From positions 3,224,001 to 3,288,000 of the forward strand of contig CM074700.1 in NCBI GenBank assembly GCA_037367355.1: DNA of 64,000 bases, given 5' to 3'. A program made the translations under genes and the position numbers. Every line of letters begins with the position of its first letter. Position 1 is the first letter of the stretch. This document shows, piece by piece, positions 10,935 through 21,776 of the stretch. Origin of the DNA: Neoscytalidium dimidiatum (taxonomy: Eukaryota > Ascomycota > Dothideomycetes > Botryosphaeriales > Botryosphaeriaceae). The notes below the pieces were generated by a model. That model searched no databases, was not told where the DNA came from, and saw only the letters and a program-made list of their open reading frames with translations.

Positions 10935-12514
10935 ATGTCTTCCTACGCCCTCCCCAAGTCCCACCAGGACGTGAGTTTGCTCTTGCCAAATGTCGCCGAC
11001 GCGCTCTCGCTGACTCACAGTTTGCAGCTCATGGAGAAGTCTCTTGTCGAGACTGACCCTGAGATCGCTGAGATCATGGTATGCACCGCTCCTCCTCAGA
11101 CGTCTTCGCAAGCCTCTCTGACCCCGCGCAGAAAAAGGAGATCCAGCGTCAGCGCGAGTCCATCCTCCTCATCGCCTCCGAGAATGTTACCTCCCGCGCC
11201 GTCTTCGACGCTCTTGGCTCGCCTATGTCTAACAAGTACTCTGAGGGCTACCCTGGCGCCCGCTACTACGGCGGCAACGAGCACATCGACGAGATCGAGC
11301 TCACCTGCCAGAAGCGTGCGCTGCAGACCTTTGGCCTTGACCCGGAGAAGTGGGGCGTCAACGTCCAGTGCTTGTCTGGCAGCCCTGCCAACCTGCAGGT
11401 CTACCAGGCCATCATGAGGCCTCACGACAGGCTGATGGGTCTTGACCTCCCTCATGGTGGTCACTTGTCCCACGGTTACCAGACTCCCCAGAAGAAGTAG
11501 GTCCAGTCGCCACCAGAATCGACCTGCACAAGTGCTGATCAGACCACCAGGATCTCCGCTGTTTCCACCTACTTCGAGACCTTCCCCTACCGTGTCAACA
11601 TCGATACCGGCCTGATCGACTACGACAAGCTCGAGGAGAACGCTCTCATGTACCGCCCGAAGGTCCTCGTCGCCGGCACCTCCGCCTACTGCCGTGAGAT
11701 CGATTACAAGCGTATGCGTGAGATTGCGGACAAGGTTGGCTGCTACCTGATGATGGACATGGCCCACATCTCCGGTCTTATTGCTGCTGGTGTCAACGCC
11801 TCTCCCTTCCCTTACTGTGACATTGTCACCACCACCACCCACAAGTCTCTCCGTGGCCCCCGTGGTGCCATGATCTTCTTCCGCAAGGGTGTCCGCAAGG
11901 TCGACCCCAAGACTGGCAAGGAGGCCCTCTACGACCTCGAGGGACCCATCAACTTCTCCGTCTTCCCTGGTCACCAGGGCGGCCCCCACAACCATACCAT
12001 CACGGCCCTGGCTGTTGCTCTCAAGCAGGCTCAGTCCGACGACTTCAAGCAGTACCAGCAGCAGGTCATCAAGAACGCCAAGACCCTCGAGGTCACCTTC
12101 AAGGAGCTCGGCTACACCCTCGTCACCGGTGGTACTGATAACCACATGGTTCTGCTCGATCTGAAGCCCCTGTCCCTTGACGGTGCTCGTGTTGAGGCAG
12201 TCCTTGAGCAGGTCAACATCGCCTGCAACAAGAACACCACTCCCGGTGACAAGTCTGCCCTCACCCCTATGGGTATCCGAATCGGTGCCCCTGCCATGAC
12301 CTCCCGTGGCCTCGGTGAGCAGGACTTCGTCAAGATCGCTCAGTACATCGACACCTGCATCAAGCTCTGCAAGAAGATCCAGAACGAGCTGCCCAAGGAG
12401 GCCAACAAGCTCAAGGACTTCAAGGCCAAGGTCGCTTCCGGCCAGGTTGACGAGATCAACAGCCTCAAGAAGGAGATCGCCGCCTGGGCTGGCACCTTCC
12501 CGCTGCCCGTGTAA
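10935..12514 (+). CDS. Serine hydroxymethyltransferase, cytosolic
   Basis: Four exons: 10935-10970, 11028-11078, 11132-11496 and 11551-12514, giving 471 residues. The introns are 57, 53 and 54 nt with canonical borders. The PLP-dependent enzyme interconverts serine plus tetrahydrofolate and glycine plus methylene-THF, feeding one-carbon metabolism. Visible signatures: [10 protein letters not shown] replaced by an equivalent N-terminal helix, [18 protein letters not shown] substrate region, MDMAHISGL, and the PLP-lysine motif [13 protein letters not shown] with Lys at about residue 249. There is no mitochondrial presequence, and length matches cytosolic fungal enzymes. Codon use is strongly C-ending, as for highly expressed genes. 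A 502-codon antisense frame over this gene is a by-product of that bias. Confidence 0.95.
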
Positions 12515-13271
12515 ATACCACCCACTCAGGATTGGAGGGAGACGATTGGTGGTTGTTGCTTTCTTACATTGTCTTGATTTATTTCGAGCTTGAATATTTT
12601 GCATAGAGGGCGACCGGGACAGAGCCGATGGCGGAAAAGGTTCAACAAAAAAGCAACAGTGTGTTATGGACGCTTCAACGACCGTTTCATGGAGTATTTC
12701 AACTAATGAAGGACAAAAAGGCTTGGGATTGGCGTTTTGTCATTTTAACATCTGCGTGGAGGATCCGAATGATCTCGGGAAATAGGCAGAAGCTGCTTAA
12801 CCAGCTGTGGAAAGAATACCATCAATGTATCTGCCAGGTGGCAGCTCGACCTCGTCCGAAAGGGGTATTTCGTTTTGGAGGATAAGCGGTCAACCATTTA
12901 AAGACTCAACTCCATCGGCATATTATCTTACAAAGGCAAACTTTCGTACTGGAGCCGCGCACAGATTCATAATCAGGGAACACCTTGCTGTGGGCGCCTA
13001 TTTCGATAGGTCTAGCTTCCAAGTCACGAGCCGGGCTCACAGTACTAAGATAGCTCTCAGAGACTTGGATTCATTTACCACCAAGGCAACAGTATCATCA
13101 TGCTTCCATCTCGAACATTGTCCAATGTCAATACAGATTAACCACCCCGAAGACGCCGCAGTTGCAAGCGACGCTGAATCCCACGCAAGTCGCCCGCCAG
13201 GTCTCGCTGACTCACTGCAACACGAGCCGCTGGCCCAGCCACCTAGAACCCGGGGCGACTCGTCAGGCACG
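12515..13271. other. Intergenic, SHMT 3' flank
   Basis: No convincing gene. The open frames on both strands at 12.8-13.4 kb are antisense or downstream shadows of the broken RING gene. Confidence 0.45.
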
Positions 13272-13918
13272 TCATTTTTGACTCCCAACCTCGTCTTCCC
13301 ACATGGCTGCGTCGCCCTGACCAGCGGACGAATCCATGACCCTGTAGAACTGCAAGGGGACTCCAGTCGGATACCGGTCACCTGTGTTACTAAAATTGTC
13401 CCATGGGTCGTCTGACGTGCCGCGTTGGAATTCATGCCACTCATCGAGCGTGAGAGGCTGCTGCGAGTCAAGTTCCATTCGAGCGTAGGGCTGGTCGTCG
13501 AACAGGGGCTCCCTAGGACGCCAGACCGCTTCCCGCCGCTCTTCTTTATGACTCCCCGGTACATAGGGTAGGTCACCGTCGCCTCGCCGCTGAGCCATTC
13601 GTCGATGCACGTCCTGCAGAACGTGTGGTCGCAATTGATGGTCGTGACGGGATCGACCGTGTATTCGTCCTTGTCAAGGTTTGATATTTTGAGGGGACAA
13701 GCGACCGCCTGCAGATGGGGCAGTCTGTTCGCCCGTCAAACCAGAGGTCGTTGATCTCGCAGAGGGCGGCTGGTCGGTAGGCGTCGGGTTGCGAAGGGCT
13801 GTTGGACGACGTGTTGATTGGAGGTGTTGGGTAGAACGGCTGCGATTGGATTATAGGGCAGTAATGAGTTTCCTCCAGCGCAGACTTGGATTTCGATGCT
13901 GGGACCTGAATGCCAACT
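13272..13918 (-). pseudogene. Broken RING-finger gene
   Basis: Three reading frames must be joined to follow one protein. The first (about 13918-13700) carries an N-terminal segment and the first ligand pair in DCPICRR (13722-13711). The second (about 13690-13560) carries the central ligands in NCDHTFCRTCIDEW. The third runs to the stop at 13272 with a natural-looking acidic tail. Each switch corresponds to one lost base (or two gained). At the expected last pair, CPMC, the sequence reads YPMY: both Cys codons TGC are TAC, a C-to-T change in CpA context on the plus strand, as RIP makes. A start codon was not found, so an upstream exon may exist. Unlike its four neighbours it keeps Cys at the fifth ligand position. 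Sequence error is an alternative for the frameshifts, not easily for two matched Cys losses. Confidence 0.6.
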
Positions 13919-14275
13919 AATTCGTCCTATATATTCCGTCCGTGGTTTCAACTCTTATGTCTGGTGGTTTGTGCTGGGAAGATGTCTTATCGATATGTGA
14001 CAGAACCACGGGACGATAGTGTCTTTCATGACGATACCACAGGGATCGAACGGTTGGCGACAAGTAAAATAATTGCAGGGTCAGTGCCCAGGGAAAAAAA
14101 TTCTTGTGGGAGTGAAAGGCTTATGTATCGTTATCGTTACGCTATATACGGTATCAAGTACCAGCGCAGAAACACAATCGCAATATTGGCACCTTTGCCG
14201 AGCTATCTCGAGACCCTTATCCTCCAATAACGAGAAAAATTGAGTATTATACAAACTAGTGAAGAATTCCAAGCT

Positions 14276-15223
14276 TTAGATAAGTGAAAATCCGTCCCCC
14301 TGGACTAACATCCTATACTCTATAGCCCGATCATCAAGAATCAGCCTCCCTGTGAGCATTTTCAAGAAAAGTACAAACTCGTCGTAATCCTGTCTCTTGT
14401 ACTTAAAAGCCTCTGCCCCCATTTCCAACGCTTCAATAGCCTCTTCGTAGGCAGCCCAGCTGCACACAGCCGTCGGGAAACTCCTCGCCGGCACCAGTCC
14501 TTTTCGTCTACTCTGTTTCTCCGCTGTATCTTCGCAGATCTCCTCGATCCACCGCCCAAAGTGGTTCTCAACCATAGCTGAGCAGACCCTCGATTCGAAT
14601 ATCGGAAACAGTGACTCCACGTGGTCGATATTGCCGTACCTGATGTTATACTGCGCTTGTATCATTTCGCTGCTCGAGTTGATAGCCGTGGAATCCATGA
14701 TGACGAAAGGGACGCGCTCCGTCTCCGGGTCTTGGACAGTGCACTCTCTCCACGCGGCGGCGGCGCTCTCGAGCTCCCTGACAGCTTCCTGGATCTCCTG
14801 CGGCGGAGGCACCATCCTTCTGCACATGGGGCAGGGCAGGCTTGGGGCGCTCCACAGCTCGCCGCGGTCCGCTTTCTGTCTTTCCAGGCGTTCGTTCCTG
14901 TCCCAGGTGGTGAAACAGGCGTGGCCGAATGTGTGCCCGCAGGGAAGCACCACCGCGCGTTCGCATGTGTCTTCGAGCTTGACTTCTCTCAGCGCGTGGT
15001 CGTCCGGTAGCGCGGAAATGACGTCGCGGAGGTAGTTCGAGCATATCGGGCAGATAAAGTCGTCGTTGTCGATCAGTCTTTCGATGTCGCCGAGGCCGGC
15101 GGGCGTGTTCATTCCTTTTGTAACGGCGGCGGCGGCGGTGCAGGACGAGGAAACAGTTTCCTTTATAACGGTGCATCCGAAGGGCTTATGTGGATTTGAT
15201 ATACGTTCTTCGTCGAGGGACAT
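14276..15223 (-). CDS. RING-type zinc-finger protein (variant, Gly at ligand 5)
   Basis: Single exon of 315 residues. Zinc ligands read C58 and C61 (ICPIC), C95 and H97 (PCGHTFG), C103, then C131 and C134 (PCPMC). The fifth ligand, normally Cys three residues after the His, is Gly100. RING domains generally recruit E2 enzymes for ubiquitin transfer; with one ligand replaced the second zinc site may be built differently. After the RING come a Glu/Ala-rich helix and an alpha-helical C-terminal half with no recognised domain. No signal peptide or membrane segment. It is one of five related RING loci between 13.2 and 20.6 kb, three of the intact ones on this strand. A second Met at residue 38 could be the true start. 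Confidence 0.75.
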   Translation of the reverse strand: MSLDEERISNPHKPFGCTVIKETVSSSCTAAAAVTKGMNTPAGLGDIERLIDNDDFICPICSNYLRDVISALPDDHALREVKLEDTCERAVVLPCGHTFGHACFTTWDRNERLERQKADRGELWSAPSLPCPMCRRMVPPPQEIQEAVRELESAAAAWRECTVQDPETERVPFVIMDSTAINSSSEMIQAQYNIRYGNIDHVESLFPIFESRVCSAMVENHFGRWIEEICEDTAEKQSRRKGLVPARSFPTAVCSWAAYEEAIEALEMGAEAFKYKRQDYDEFVLFLKMLTGRLILDDRAIEYRMLVQGDGFSLI

Positions 15224-16355
15224 AGGATGTTGTTCGTGGATGCTTGGAAGTGAAAGATCTGAAATTGCGAGAGCGATTAAGTTTTAAATATGGGGCACGC
15301 AGAGAAAGAACAAATCCACCATGTATTCTGCCTGACCGTGGCTATAGCCCATCGTGCGGTTCGAAGTGAAATTAAAAAGTCCTTGGATGGGCATCAAGAA
15401 TTCAGCCAACAATATTGGCTATGAAAGACTTGAAAGACGAACGTTGTTGCAAGTGTGGGAGAATGAAGTGAGCGTTGCAGTGACCTGAATGATTCGATAC
15501 ATTAGCTTCTAAAACTATGCCATAATGAGCTACATAGACTGGGTTGCCAGCCGTGAGCTAAGCGGCTATCAGAAGGACCCCTATATTCTGATTTTTCATG
15601 GGCACGAAGATTAAATGGTCGGGTGACGACAGGGAATGGGTTGTACCATGGGATCGGACAATCTTCTCCACCCGACCCAAGTCATACGGGCTACAAGAAA
15701 TCCGACAGAAGCTGAATTGTGTGTAGCCCCCTGCAGTGCTTTAGACGAGTATATGTATCAACGTAAAACATTGGTGAACTGCATACTCCATAAATTTGGG
15801 ACCGAGCACCTAAAGATCTTGCTAGTTCTACGGTCAAAGGCTCCATCACCGTATGTGAAAGCAAAATGTGTACAGTCTCCTTATCAGAGAAGCTGCAAGT
15901 TGGTCTCTGTCATGATTTTCGGCATATTTTGCATTGTCAAAGCCCGGTAGCGGGAACCTGGGGTATGTCTTAGCAGCTTTGTAGAGATCTAGTCTACTCT
16001 GCTATAAAGTCTAAGGCTTCCATAAACCAGGCAGGGTGAGGAGCCAATTAGTTCATTGGTATTGAATCACATTAATGGGGCTCACGGTCTCAAGATAAGT
16101 TGTTGGAAGAAAGATATCAGATTCATCGTACTGCGCTGAATGCGCTGCCTTTCCCGCTGGTATGCTTGAAAACAGTCGGGCGTAGAACTCCAATTCCGAT
16201 CCCAAGGTCAACAGTAAAAAGGTAGAAAAGCAAAAACCGCCTTTGTGGATGTGGTATCGAGCAGAACTGACAGGATACACTGCAAATGAGGAAATTGAGA
16301 CAAAGAAACAAGCACTGCCGTATTCGGAAACCTGCAACAAATTTGCCGTCTCTCA
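15224..16355. other. Intergenic, no gene seen
   Basis: AT-rich spacer between two RING genes. Frames at 15.6-15.95 and 16.05-16.36 kb are short and lack coding character. Confidence 0.45.
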
Positions 16356-16901
16356 TCAGTCGACTGTAAGATCAAGAGGATAAAGCTGGTCAGTAACTTG
16401 ATCATCGAGATACGACTGATCGTCATCACATTCGTCGACGTCCATACACTCCGCCAAATCATCAGCCAGAAACGCAAGGATGGAGCCGCCACCCTCATCA
16501 TCAGACGGCTGGAGGACGGCCTCTATGCTCAGAGGCCCGATATCAGTAACGATGTCTATATCAACATCCAAGTCACTGAGTGTATCTTCTTCTTCCTCTT
16601 CTTCGTTGGGATTTGGCGAGGACTCGCCGTCCGTTGGCCACGGTCGGCACGGCATCCGGCACAACGGGCAGGTGGCCGCGCCCAGTTGGCTGTACATGGC
16701 CAGCAAGATGCAGCGCCGGCCGAAGGTGTGGCCGCAGAGCAGTTTGTTTGGCGCCGAGCAGGATGAGAAGTCGTCGAGGCAGATATGGCACTGCTCGATT
16801 TTGTCGCCGTTCTTGTCCAAGTCTTCTGGAGTAGCAGGTCGCAGGCTGGATGCGAGGTGGTTCGGGAGGCCGATAGCACTTGGAAGGAAATCGGCATCCA
16901 T
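16356..16901 (-). CDS. Short RING-type protein with acidic tail (variant)
   Basis: Single exon, 181 residues. The RING lies at residues 38-81: C38/C41 (CHIC), C56/H58 (CGHTFG), Gly61 in place of the fifth Cys, C64, and C78/C81 (CPLC). The remainder is strongly acidic, with EEEEEED near residue 100 and many Asp clusters to the C-terminus, suggesting a disordered tail. It is probably intracellular. The same Gly substitution occurs in its three intact neighbours, which argues for common descent by local duplication although sequence outside the zinc ligands is very different. A ubiquitin-ligase role is inferred from the domain only. Confidence 0.72.
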   Translation of the reverse strand: MDADFLPSAIGLPNHLASSLRPATPEDLDKNGDKIEQCHICLDDFSSCSAPNKLLCGHTFGRRCILLAMYSQLGAATCPLCRMPCRPWPTDGESSPNPNEEEEEEDTLSDLDVDIDIVTDIGPLSIEAVLQPSDDEGGGSILAFLADDLAECMDVDECDDDQSYLDDQVTDQLYPLDLTVD

Positions 16902-17381
16902 CGATGGTTGTTCTAAACCGAGGTGCGTGCATTCGAGGGCCGTGGTGAGAGATTGGATAATCGAGAGGTAATTTTGGTGGTGAGTTAGGAAAAAAAAAAG
17001 GGCGAACGAGAACGCTTAGAGCTGAGGGCGGTGGACGTTGTGGTGTCGATCTGATGCGGTCGCAAAGAAAATTTTCTGATGCGCAAGATCTTGATGCTGA
17101 GGGGTGCATAGAACAGAAGAGGGCTGGTGACCCTGAAAGTGCTGCGGAAAAGATGCGAGCAGGCAGAAGTGCAACTCGGAGCTGCTCAGGCTTCTGCTCA
17201 GCTGGCCGTAGTTCAACCAAGATTGGTCCACCATCCCCGAAGCGGGGGGCGGCAACCATGGATAAGTTGAGGAAGCGAATACACACGCGTGGAGCACTCG
17301 ATATCAGCAACGTGATAGATGCATATTTCAGCGCTTCCCATAAGTATCGCATTGCTATCACGGATCAATATTTTGCCAGGC

Positions 17382-18248
17382 TTATGAGCCTTCCTGCTCT
17401 TGGATTACCCGCCCGAGAGCAATCTTTGCAAAATCGGTGAAGAGTGCCTCAATATCAGGATGCCAAGCGACTCCATCCTTCATCAGCAGCTTGTAGTAGA
17501 GGTTCGTAAGATCAAGAGGAAGGTGAATCTGGAGCTTGGCTTTCGAAGGGCGGAGCCGATAGAGGAAGCGGCCGATGTACTGAACCCGCCTTGACTTCGG
17601 TGACACATATCCATCAGCAAGCTTGAACCCGATCAACCAAGATTGCCATAAGCTCTGCACATTCGCCCATTCTTTACTGTTCTCGGAAATCTCTCGATAC
17701 TCGAAGAAGTCTGACAGCATCTCGTTTCCAACCCGCCAGACGGTCAATGGATGCAAGCCCAGGTGTAGCTCACTATTACCGAGGCTATTGTTTGTTTGTT
17801 CAAAGGTAGATGCGTACTTTATGAAAAGACTCTCCATGGGTAGCCGGCAGAGCGGACACAGGACTGGGCTGAAAGGCTTTGTTGCTCGCACAACTTCGAT
17901 GATACAGGTTGCACCAAAATTGTGGCCACATTGTACAATGACTGGGCATCCCCTGCAGAAAATCTCGGATCCCTCGAGTTGCCTTTTCAGCTCTGAAAAG
18001 GTGGGTGAGCTCTCCTTCCTGGACGCTTTTTGTTTCGCGGGGTGCTCAAGCTCGCTGATGATGGAAGCGACAAGTGTCCTCAGTTCGTGTTGACGTTCTG
18101 CGGAGCCTTCCTTCGAGGTGTCATGTTCAGGTATGAGCTTGGGATTGTATTTGAAGCGGCAGATACCGCATATTTTGTCGTTCCTCGCTTCCAGGTCCTG
18201 ACGTGTTGCTAGTTTCTTCAACAGCTTCACTTCGGCATACGGATTCAT
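17382..18248 (-). CDS. RING-type protein with long insertion (variant)
   Basis: Single exon, 288 residues. The first ligand pair is C27/C30 (CGIC), then a long basic/acidic insertion of about 75 residues, then C107/H109 (CGHNFG) with Gly112 at the fifth position, C115, and C131/C134 (CPLC). An extra CRGC pair at residues 98-101 sits just before the central ligands and could rescue a zinc site. The C-terminal half is helical with aromatic residues and no recognised domain. No signal peptide. It belongs to the local RING family on the minus strand. Confidence 0.72.
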   Translation of the reverse strand: MNPYAEVKLLKKLATRQDLEARNDKICGICRFKYNPKLIPEHDTSKEGSAERQHELRTLVASIISELEHPAKQKASRKESSPTFSELKRQLEGSEIFCRGCPVIVQCGHNFGATCIIEVVRATKPFSPVLCPLCRLPMESLFIKYASTFEQTNNSLGNSELHLGLHPLTVWRVGNEMLSDFFEYREISENSKEWANVQSLWQSWLIGFKLADGYVSPKSRRVQYIGRFLYRLRPSKAKLQIHLPLDLTNLYYKLLMKDGVAWHPDIEALFTDFAKIALGRVIQEQEGS

Positions 18249-19239
18249 TTATGAGATATCGATGTGGGAGACTGCGCTTTTTTAATGAGCAAAGGATAGA
18301 ATTAAATCTAGCTAGCTAATATAGCGGGACATACAACCTTATCTAAAAGGTACCCGAAAGGCGTGTGTAGAAATATGGAGATTCGTCCTGCAGATGGAAG
18401 GCTGGAGAGGATTGCCCAACGCCAGAAAGCACTCGGGGAGAGACGAATTTATATAGCGCGACAAGGGTCTCGAAAAATTTTTCGCATTCCAAGCTGCGGC
18501 GGAGAGCATGGTCCCTGGCTCGGTGATCCAACGTAACTGTACCAAGGTATAGCTCTTCCACCCAACAAGAACCCATGGGTTGAGAAAGTTGATCCCGCGA
18601 AACGGCAAACGCAACACTGCTGATTCGTTTGGATGGAATAGCTTGTAGAGCAAAACAACCTCGCAACCATTCGGCGAATAAAAAGTACGCAATGGACCCT
18701 GCCCGACGACTTTGCAGGCCACTAGTATGTCTGCAATTTAGCTCTGATCTTCAAGTGGCTGTGTGCATAGGCACTCATAATTAAGAGGCTTAAGATAGCC
18801 GGTGGTTCTCCACTGGCTCTCTCCAAATACACGACCCCAGGGCTCGGAATTTCCAATTACCCTAAGCCGATATTCTGATGACTCTCTACTACACTTTGAA
18901 GAAGATCGGTATGTTGTGTTTGAAAATCTTAAACTCTAGTTCAGTGCAACTGAAATGTATGCCTAGATAACACGTTGGTGATCTGATTCGTCATGATAAT
19001 CCTAGAAGTAAGATCACTTCGAGGGACTCTTTAAGGTTAGGAGCTCTACTCAGATCTGGTACATTCACTGAGAGACGTTTGGTACTATTCCATCACTTTG
19101 AGCTTGAAAACTTTGCTGGGCAAAAGATAAATCTAGAGGTTTATAATGGGGCCGCCCGCACATCTGCGGTCAACGACAGTATTAAGGCTACACGATAGGT
19201 ACAGAATTTGTACTCGCTAGATCGATCTTCATTTCGGCG
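18249..19239. other. Intergenic, no gene seen
   Basis: Frames at 18.34-18.72 kb on the minus strand overlap one another and show no clear protein signature. This is the spacer between the minus-strand RING genes and the plus-strand RING gene. Confidence 0.45.
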
Positions 19240-20574
19240 TTGCTTACTAGTTTAAACACCATCAAGCCACAGTGCGCCGAATCGAACCTTCTCCAGAATT
19301 TGCTTGTGGTTCGCCACAGCTCCGGCCTGCAGCTCCTCAAAGATAAAATGGCGAGACGTCCTGGCCCGCTCGACGTCCATGATTTACCAGTCTTCCAAGA
19401 AATGGTCGACGCACACAACAGTACTAACAGACCCCTCCACCTGAGCCTCACGACACGCAATCCATCAGCTCTCCAGCCGCAAGTCGATCCACCTTTAAAC
19501 TCTTTCGCTGTCCGGAACCTACTACGCACTCGACATCGACAGATACCGCCAGTCTCCATCCCAGAATACCTGACGCCGCCGCCCGCCAGCTACACCGTAC
19601 CGCCCGGCATCCCGCAATTCTCCGACCCGCACGCGGAGCGCGGCAAGCAGGTCCTCCGCGCCCTCGAGCGCAAGCACGCCCGCGCCAGCGACCCGGCCGA
19701 CTGGCGCAGCCCCTGCGCCATCTGCCAGCGGCCGTTCCCCGAGCCATCCGCCACCGCCACCACCACCACCACCACCACCACCAGCGGCTCCCCGACCATC
19801 ACGCACGTCGCCGCGGGATCGGAGGAAGAGGACGAGGAGGAGGAGGAAGATGGCGGCGCCGCCGAGCCGTCCTGCTCCGCCCCGCTCGCGCTCCCCTGCC
19901 GCCACGTCCTCGGCAGCGCCTGCTTCACGCGCTGGCTGTGCGTGCTGCTGCCGGACCGCGCGCCCGCGTGCCCCGTGTGCAGGACGCCGCTCGTGCCGCA
20001 GCGGGCGCGCGTGCTCGGCGGCCGGGCGAACGTGCTGCTCGAGTGCTACGTGCTGGATTTCGAGGAGACGCCGACGTGGCGCGCGCCGGATGGGGATGGG
20101 GCGGACGGGGCGGCGAGGCGGCGGGACGAGGAGCAGCGGGTCGGGATGTGGGCGTGGGAGGCGCAGGTTGCGGAGTGGGAGGCGACGGCGGCGCGGGGGC
20201 GCGTTGAGAATGAGTATTGGGCGAGGCGGTGTGACATCGGCAGTGACCCTGCGTGGGGAGTGAGCCAAGCGCGTTTGTTGGAATGGAAGTCTCGGTATCT
20301 GGACTATGGGAACGGGATCAGTGTTGCGGTTGTTATGTTGAACAGGAAGAGGGGGACACGAGGATATGAGGTTATGAATGTTGGGGTTAAGGCTGAGTGC
20401 AGTCATCTGGTGGTACAGAAAATTGTGGAAGAGTTTTTGATTACGGAAGAAGTCATGTCGCGAGCTTCTGGGATAATGGGGTCAGAGGATAGAGAAGGAG
20501 ATGTGGCTGGACGGATGTGGCTAGCAGCAGATTCCCTCGAGGTGGCTATGAGCGAGCATTGCATGTTTTATTGA
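19240..20574 (+). CDS. RING-type protein, 444 residues (variant)
   Basis: Single exon; the start may be the first Met (19240) or Met37 at 19348. Zinc ligands: C159/C162 (CAIC), an insertion containing a run of 8 Thr and an acidic run (EEEDEEEEED), C220/H222 (CRHVLG), Gly225 at the fifth position, C228, and C244/C247 (CPVC). Downstream is a Trp/Arg/Glu-rich helical region and a C-terminal part with no known domain. The central third is much more GC-rich than its surroundings. It is the only member of the local RING family on the plus strand. Confidence 0.75.
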   Translation: MLTSLNTIKPQCAESNLLQNLLVVRHSSGLQLLKDKMARRPGPLDVHDLPVFQEMVDAHNSTNRPLHLSLTTRNPSALQPQVDPPLNSFAVRNLLRTRHRQIPPVSIPEYLTPPPASYTVPPGIPQFSDPHAERGKQVLRALERKHARASDPADWRSPCAICQRPFPEPSATATTTTTTTTSGSPTITHVAAGSEEEDEEEEEDGGAAEPSCSAPLALPCRHVLGSACFTRWLCVLLPDRAPACPVCRTPLVPQRARVLGGRANVLLECYVLDFEETPTWRAPDGDGADGAARRRDEEQRVGMWAWEAQVAEWEATAARGRVENEYWARRCDIGSDPAWGVSQARLLEWKSRYLDYGNGISVAVVMLNRKRGTRGYEVMNVGVKAECSHLVVQKIVEEFLITEEVMSRASGIMGSEDREGDVAGRMWLAADSLEVAMSEHCMFY

Positions 20575-21776
20575 CTCGAAACCGCCTTGTCTTGAGAAGG
20601 GGTTTTGGGCAGAGAATGCCAGTTTCCAAAAATTCGCTTCAGAGATCATCCGAAAGCGCTATATCTTTGATGCTCCATATTAATTAGTTTATTCCAAATT
20701 TGATCTTTTAGGGCATGTGAAGAAGAAATGTTGCCAACTCTAGTCGAGATTGTCAGTTGAGCGTGTTGAAGATCGAAGGCCGCACATAGTATTTACCTAA
20801 TTGAGAGAGGCCTAGATAGGCCTAGTTCCACCCCTGTTTACATAGTCTCTGATAGTCCACAAGCCCCTCAGAGGGTCAATCTATCATGGTTATCAACAGA
20901 GCACTGTGTTAAGCCGCAGAGTCAGGATAATATCCGCATCCGGCTATTTCGATCCATCCCAAACGCTTCCTCCAGTGCGGTTCTCTACCAACATGGTTAC
21001 AAAACCGGCGTACCACAGAGTACGTAAAAGAAGCTAATCTTTCCTCATCTCCACTTCCAATTAGTGAAATACGATTAGCCCGCCTGCGTCTTCTTAAAGA
21101 AAGCTACTTACCTACAATAGCCTAAGAAGGATTATTGAAGTTTGGGTAAACGGTCATTAATGATGAATAAGCTACAGCATTATTGAATGTGACTATCGAT
21201 GTAAGTTAAGTACTTTTCTTGTTGAACAGCAACCAATGTAGTTCTATGGCGGTTGTGAAGCGCATAGATGCTCATGTGCAGCGGGGTTACTGTAGAAACT
21301 CAAAAGGTCATAATTGAGAAGCAAAATCGAACAAAATAACCATGACCAATGGACATGGGTGATGCTGGTGAAAATTTATCTTCTAGACTGACCCTGTATA
21401 GATATACTCCTTTCAACACTCCCGGGGGATTCGTACCGCAGGAGCACAGGTCGAATAGAATATGACGGACATGTCTGATATTCGAGCCGAAGTTTTAAAA
21501 AAAAAAACCTTCTGCAGGCTGAATAATCCCTAGAAGAAACTAAAGCCGACGACCGAGTGCCGAGTGCCGAGCTCAGAGAACCGACTATACTGGCATTTTA
21601 GCTTACGAGATTGACTTCTGCTTGATATATTGATATTGTTAGCCTAAATCCCTTGCGGACAACCGAACATCCGGGGCGCCGAATGGAGGGAACTTCTAGT
21701 GTTACTAGTCTCGAAGGCTATGTAAAGTTTTGGAGACAAGACCTGTCATAGGTTACCAAATACCTGATCCTCCGAA
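20575..21776. other. Intergenic, AT-rich, no gene seen
   Basis: Many stops in all frames and many TpA steps. It may be old decayed sequence, but no domain could be read. Confidence 0.45.

Noticed and set aside
11096..12604. 502-codon minus-strand frame
   Set aside because: Antisense to the SHMT exons; produced by strong C-ending codon bias.
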